Of a stretch of 8,761 bases of DNA, positions 6,449-8,761 are shown one piece after another. The notes under the pieces are model-generated. The model saw nothing but the letters and a program-made list of their open reading frames with translations. It did no database searches and was not told the DNA's origin. Every line of letters begins with the position of its first letter. Positions within the stretch are counted from its first letter, which is position 1. Location of the stretch: assembly GCA_035541775.1 (NCBI GenBank), contig DATKMP010000232.1:1-8761 (forward strand). Reading direction: 5' to 3'. Source of the stretch: DATKMP01 sp035541775. GTDB lineage: Bacteria; Bacteroidota; Ignavibacteria; UBA10030. A program made the translations under genes and the position numbers.

Positions 6449-6477
6449 AAGATAGAGATTTCTGATTGAAGAGACAA
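6449..6477 (-). promoter_or_regulatory. Candidate sigma70-like promoter for the five-gene minus-strand unit
   Basis: On the minus strand TTGTCT (6477-6472) and TATCTT (6454-6449) are 17 bases apart, each matching consensus at four of six positions. Transcription would start near 6442, giving a short leader that contains the GAAGAGAA ribosome binding sequence before ATG 6427. Spacing and position are good; the elements are only moderate matches. Confidence 0.4.
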
Positions 6478-6592
6478 TGATAGGAATCAAAAAAATAAAT
6501 TGATGATGAACGAATTAGCGGTATTCGTCATTTTTAATAAGAAGATTTGATTTAGAAATCGTGCGTTCATGAGTCATCCCAATTTTGGGGGA

Positions 6593-6621
6593 TTGTGTCG
6601 GTACTGGCAATGCACTATTTT
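6593..6621 (+). promoter_or_regulatory. Weak sigma70-like promoter before the orphan signal-peptide ORF
   Basis: TTGTGT (6593-6598) and TATTTT (6616-6621) lie 17 bases apart on the plus strand. A start near 6628 would leave a short leader with AGAGG at 6641-6645 ahead of ATG 6653. Just upstream, ATCCC (6576-6580) and GGGAT (6589-6593) form a small inverted repeat. Both boxes are partial matches. Confidence 0.25.
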
Positions 6622-6652
6622 GTGACTGTCAATCACATATAGAGGATGTACC

Positions 6653-6730
6653 ATGAATCGTTTTTTTTACAAATGCCTTGTTTTTATTTTTCTCTTGATA
6701 CCGGCGCGAGCTGGGAATCGGATTTTATAG
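6653..6730 (+). pseudogene. Orphan 25-residue signal-peptide-like ORF, likely remnant of an exported-protein gene
   Basis: AGAGG at 6641-6645 precedes ATG 6653 by seven bases. The frame encodes MNRFFYKC, then a hydrophobic run (LVFIFLLI), then PARAG, and stops at TAG 6728. This is a textbook signal peptide with an ARA cleavage site and almost nothing after it. No frame continues as a recognisable protein beyond the stop: the other two plus-strand frames also close within about 40 bases. The simplest reading is that the body of an exported-protein gene was deleted or decayed, leaving its control region and signal sequence. A functional small secreted or membrane peptide is the alternative. It lies in the divergent region between the epimerase unit and katG. 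Confidence 0.4.
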
Positions 6731-6823
6731 AAGTTCTGCCGACGTGTAATTCAAAATCATGACAATATCAAAATAATGTTTCCTTAAAGATGCGAATAGA
6801 AAATAATCGACATTGTTATCATA

Positions 6824-6854
6824 TTGAAACTAAATAAGTAATTATTTATATTTG
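6824..6854 (+). promoter_or_regulatory. Candidate katG promoter with an embedded operator-like dyad
   Basis: TTG at 6824-6826 and TATATTTG at 6847-6854 are 20 bases apart, matching the Bacteroidota-type pattern (-33 TTG, -7 TAnnTTTG). Between them TAAATAA (6831-6837) and TTATTTA (6842-6848) form a perfect 7-4-7 inverted repeat that reaches the first two bases of the -7 element. A regulator bound there would block RNA polymerase, as a peroxide-sensing Fur/PerR-type repressor does at katG promoters in other bacteria. The sequence is AT-rich like PerR boxes but does not match that consensus spacing. Transcription would begin near 6861, about 220 bases before katG. Confidence 0.35.
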
Positions 6855-6860
6855 CATTTG

Positions 6861-7043
6861 TAAAATAGTCGTTGAAAGCGATAAGGATGAAGAATGCACG
6901 ATGTGTGCAATTTTTTAAGAGATTATCATGCGACGAAAATACATACACTTCCTGTTTCCATTAAAAATTTCCTTCTTCAATAGCTGATTTAATTTTATCG
7001 CCCATGCTGTACGAATGAAAATTATTCAAAGTTATTAAAACAA
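6861..7043 (+). other. AT-rich katG leader with a possible 29-codon leader peptide
   Basis: This stretch has no long gene. A short frame from ATG 6894 to TAG 6983 (29 residues, starting MHDVCNFLRDYH) has AAGG about seven bases upstream. A second overlapping 25-codon frame starts at ATG 6887 (MKNARCVQFF). Either could be a leader peptide of the katG transcript or chance; codon evidence is too short to decide. I see no riboswitch that I recognise. Confidence 0.2.
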
Positions 7044-7072
7044 CCTTTTCAAAAATTTTTCAGAAAAAGGAG
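7044..7072 (+). promoter_or_regulatory. Hairpin overlapping the katG ribosome binding site
   Basis: CCTTTTC (7044-7050) can pair with GAAAAAGG (7063-7070), with one bulged A, around a 12-base loop. The 3' arm contains the AAGG of the katG Shine-Dalgarno AGGAG (7068-7072), which sits eight bases before ATG 7081. The hairpin could partly mask ribosome binding. It is AT-rich and only moderately stable, so regulation is speculative. Confidence 0.3.
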
Positions 7073-7080
7073 ATGATGGT

Positions 7081-8761
7081 ATGAATGAAGAAAATAAAAT
7101 TTCAACTCCCATTGCCGGCAGTGGTACGACGAACCAAGATTGGTGGCCGAATCAGTTGAACCTCGATATTTTGCACCAGCATTCTTCCAAATCTAATCCG
7201 ATGGGCGAAGATTTTGATTATAGGAAGGAATTTAAAAAACTTAATCTCAAAGTTTTGAAGAAAGACCTTCGCGCATTGATGACGAATTCTCAGGAGTGGT
7301 GGCCTGCCGATTGGGGACATTACGGCGGACTGATGATCAGGATGGCGTGGCACAGTGCCGGCACTTATCGTACCGGCGATGGCCGCGGCGGTGCTGGCCA
7401 TGGCAATCAACGTTTTGCTCCACTCAATAGCTGGCCTGACAATGTTAATCTTGATAAAGCGCGCCGACTGCTCTGGCCGATCAAACAAAAATATGGAAGT
7501 AAAATTTCCTGGGCTGATCTGATGATTCTTGCCGGAAATGTCGCATTGGAATCGATGGGATTTAAGACCATCGGTTTTGCCGGAGGACGCGAAGATATCT
7601 GGGAACCTGAAAAAGATATTTATTGGGGTTCCGAAAAAAAATGGCTGGCAGATAAACGTTATTCAGGTGATCGTGATCTCGAAAATCCGCTTGCTGCTGT
7701 GCAAATGGGTCTTATTTATGTGAACCCGGAAGGGCCGAACGGCAAGCCCGATCCAGTTGCATCGGGCAAAGATGTTCGAGAAACATTCGCTCGCATGGCG
7801 ATGAATGATGAGGAAACTGTTGCGCTTATTGCAGGCGGACATTCATTCGGGAAAGCGCATGGCGCAGGTGATCCTACATTGGTCGGACCGGAACCGGAAG
7901 GCGCGCCGATTGAAGATCAGGGTTTGGGATGGAAAAATAAATTTGGTACGGGCAAAGGCGTTCACACGACCAGCAGCGGCATTGAAGGTGCCTGGAAACC
8001 GAATCCTACTCGGTGGGATAATGGATATTTGGATATGCTGTTTCGGTATGAATGGGAATTAGTAAAAAGTCCGGCAGGCGCTCAACAATGGGTAGCAAAA
8101 GATGTTACACCGGAAGATATGATTCCTGATGCGCATGATCCGAACAAAAAATCTCCGCCGATGATGACCACTGCGGATTTATCATTGCGCTTTGATCCGT
8201 GTTACGAAAAAATTGCCCGGCGCTTTCATGAACATCCGGAACAGCTTGAAGATGCATTTGCCAAGGCATGGTTTAAATTGACACACCGCGATATGGGTCC
8301 GCGCTCTCGATACCTTGGCTCAGAAGTACCGAAAGAAGAATTCATCTGGCAAGACCCTCTTCCTGCCGTCAAACATAAATTGATCGATGAAAAAGATATT
8401 ACAGCTCTTAAACGAAAAATTCTTTCTTCGGGATTATCGGTAACGGAATTGGTTTCGACTGCATGGGCGTCGGCATCTACGTTTCGTGGTTCCGACAAGC
8501 GAGGCGGAGCAAATGGTGCACGCATTCGTCTGGCGCCGCAGAAAGATTGGGAAGTAAATCAGCCCGCTCAATTAGCGAAGGTGTTGCAAACTCTCGAAGG
8601 AATTGAAAGCAAGTTCAACCACACACAAAAACGCGGCAAAAAAGTATCGCTCGCGGACATGATCATTCTTGGCGGCTGTGCCGGTATTGAGCAAGCCGCA
8701 AAAAATGCCGGCTGTAAAATCAAAGTTCCATTCACTCCGGGACGTGCAGATGCATCTCAAG
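7081..8761 (+). CDS. katG: Catalase-peroxidase KatG (3' end outside window)
   Basis: KatG is a bifunctional haem enzyme that destroys hydrogen peroxide by catalase and broad peroxidase activity. The frame gives 560 codons and is still open at the edge; full proteins are about 730 residues, so roughly 170 C-terminal residues are missing. The N-terminal domain has the distal R87, W90 and H91 (RMAWHSAGTYR), the proximal haem ligand H254 (GGHSFGKAHGAG), W305 and D366 of the proximal network, and the switch arginine R403 (THRDMGP). The Met-Tyr-Trp crosslink residues specific to catalase-peroxidases are W90, Y213 (LIYVNPEGP) and M239 (ARMAMND), with the spacing of M. tuberculosis Y229/M255. S299 corresponds to its S315. 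The C-terminal haem-less domain begins around residue 430. The start ATG has AGGAG eight bases upstream. The N terminus lacks the KCP segment seen in many KatGs. No signal peptide is present; it should be cytoplasmic. Confidence 0.98.
   Translation, partial: MNEENKISTPIAGSGTTNQDWWPNQLNLDILHQHSSKSNPMGEDFDYRKEFKKLNLKVLKKDLRALMTNSQEWWPADWGHYGGLMIRMAWHSAGTYRTGDGRGGAGHGNQRFAPLNSWPDNVNLDKARRLLWPIKQKYGSKISWADLMILAGNVALESMGFKTIGFAGGREDIWEPEKDIYWGSEKKWLADKRYSGDRDLENPLAAVQMGLIYVNPEGPNGKPDPVASGKDVRETFARMAMNDEETVALIAGGHSFGKAHGAGDPTLVGPEPEGAPIEDQGLGWKNKFGTGKGVHTTSSGIEGAWKPNPTRWDNGYLDMLFRYEWELVKSPAGAQQWVAKDVTPEDMIPDAHDPNKKSPPMMTTADLSLRFDPCYEKIARRFHEHPEQLEDAFAKAWFKLTHRDMGPRSRYLGSEVPKEEFIWQDPLPAVKHKLIDEKDITALKRKILSSGLSVTELVSTAWASASTFRGSDKRGGANGARIRLAPQKDWEVNQPAQLAKVLQTLEGIESKFNHTQKRGKKVSLADMIILGGCAGIEQAAKNAGCKIKVPFTPGRADASQ

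Noticed and set aside
6014..6469. Plus-strand 151-codon frame opposite the epimerase gene
   Set aside because: It is antisense to the well-supported Rossmann domain and has no motif or good start.
7102..8760. Minus-strand and alternative-frame ORFs inside katG
   Set aside because: All are shadows of the uninterrupted katG frame, which carries every expected catalytic residue.

Overview
The window looks like chromosomal DNA from a Gram-negative bacterium. It encodes a TolC-type outer membrane efflux protein and a small outer membrane barrel-like protein. The gene families and one promoter-like element of the TAnnTTTG type would suit the Bacteroidota/Chlorobi/Ignavibacteria (FCB) lineage, but that placement is an inference. 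I see no insertion sequence, phage gene, CRISPR array or transposon end.

Layout. From the left edge to about 1.2 kb, on the plus strand, lie the 3' end of a TolC-family gene and a small exported barrel-like protein gene, closed by a clear intrinsic terminator. Next come two plus-strand tRNA genes, tRNA-His(GTG) and tRNA-Glu(TTC). A spacer of about 250 bases without a supportable gene follows. From 1.8 to 6.4 kb, five genes on the minus strand form a tight unit, read from right to left: an extended short-chain dehydrogenase/epimerase, a CPBP-family intramembrane protease, an AUR1-like PAP2 membrane phosphatase/transferase, an exported DUF4139 protein and a small cysteine-rich DUF3795 protein. 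Gaps between them are 9 to 59 bases. A 650-base AT-rich divergent region follows, and then katG (catalase-peroxidase) on the plus strand, which runs off the right edge after 560 codons.

How the genes may work together. The minus-strand unit joins an NAD(P)-dependent sugar or isoprenoid/flavonol-type reductase fold, two polytopic membrane enzymes and an exported protein. This suits a lipid, glycolipid or envelope-modification job, but no substrate can be read from the sequence. katG is a separate peroxide-defence gene.

Most interesting non-coding region: 6.43-7.08 kb. It holds a promoter-like site for the minus-strand unit; an orphan signal-peptide-like mini-ORF with its own promoter-like and ribosome-binding sequences; a perfect 7-4-7 inverted repeat set between the -33-like and -7-like elements of a candidate katG promoter; a possible leader peptide; and a hairpin that could cover the katG ribosome binding site. 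I found no convincing new multi-gene system. The best leads are this regulatory region and the unusual gene content of the minus-strand unit.
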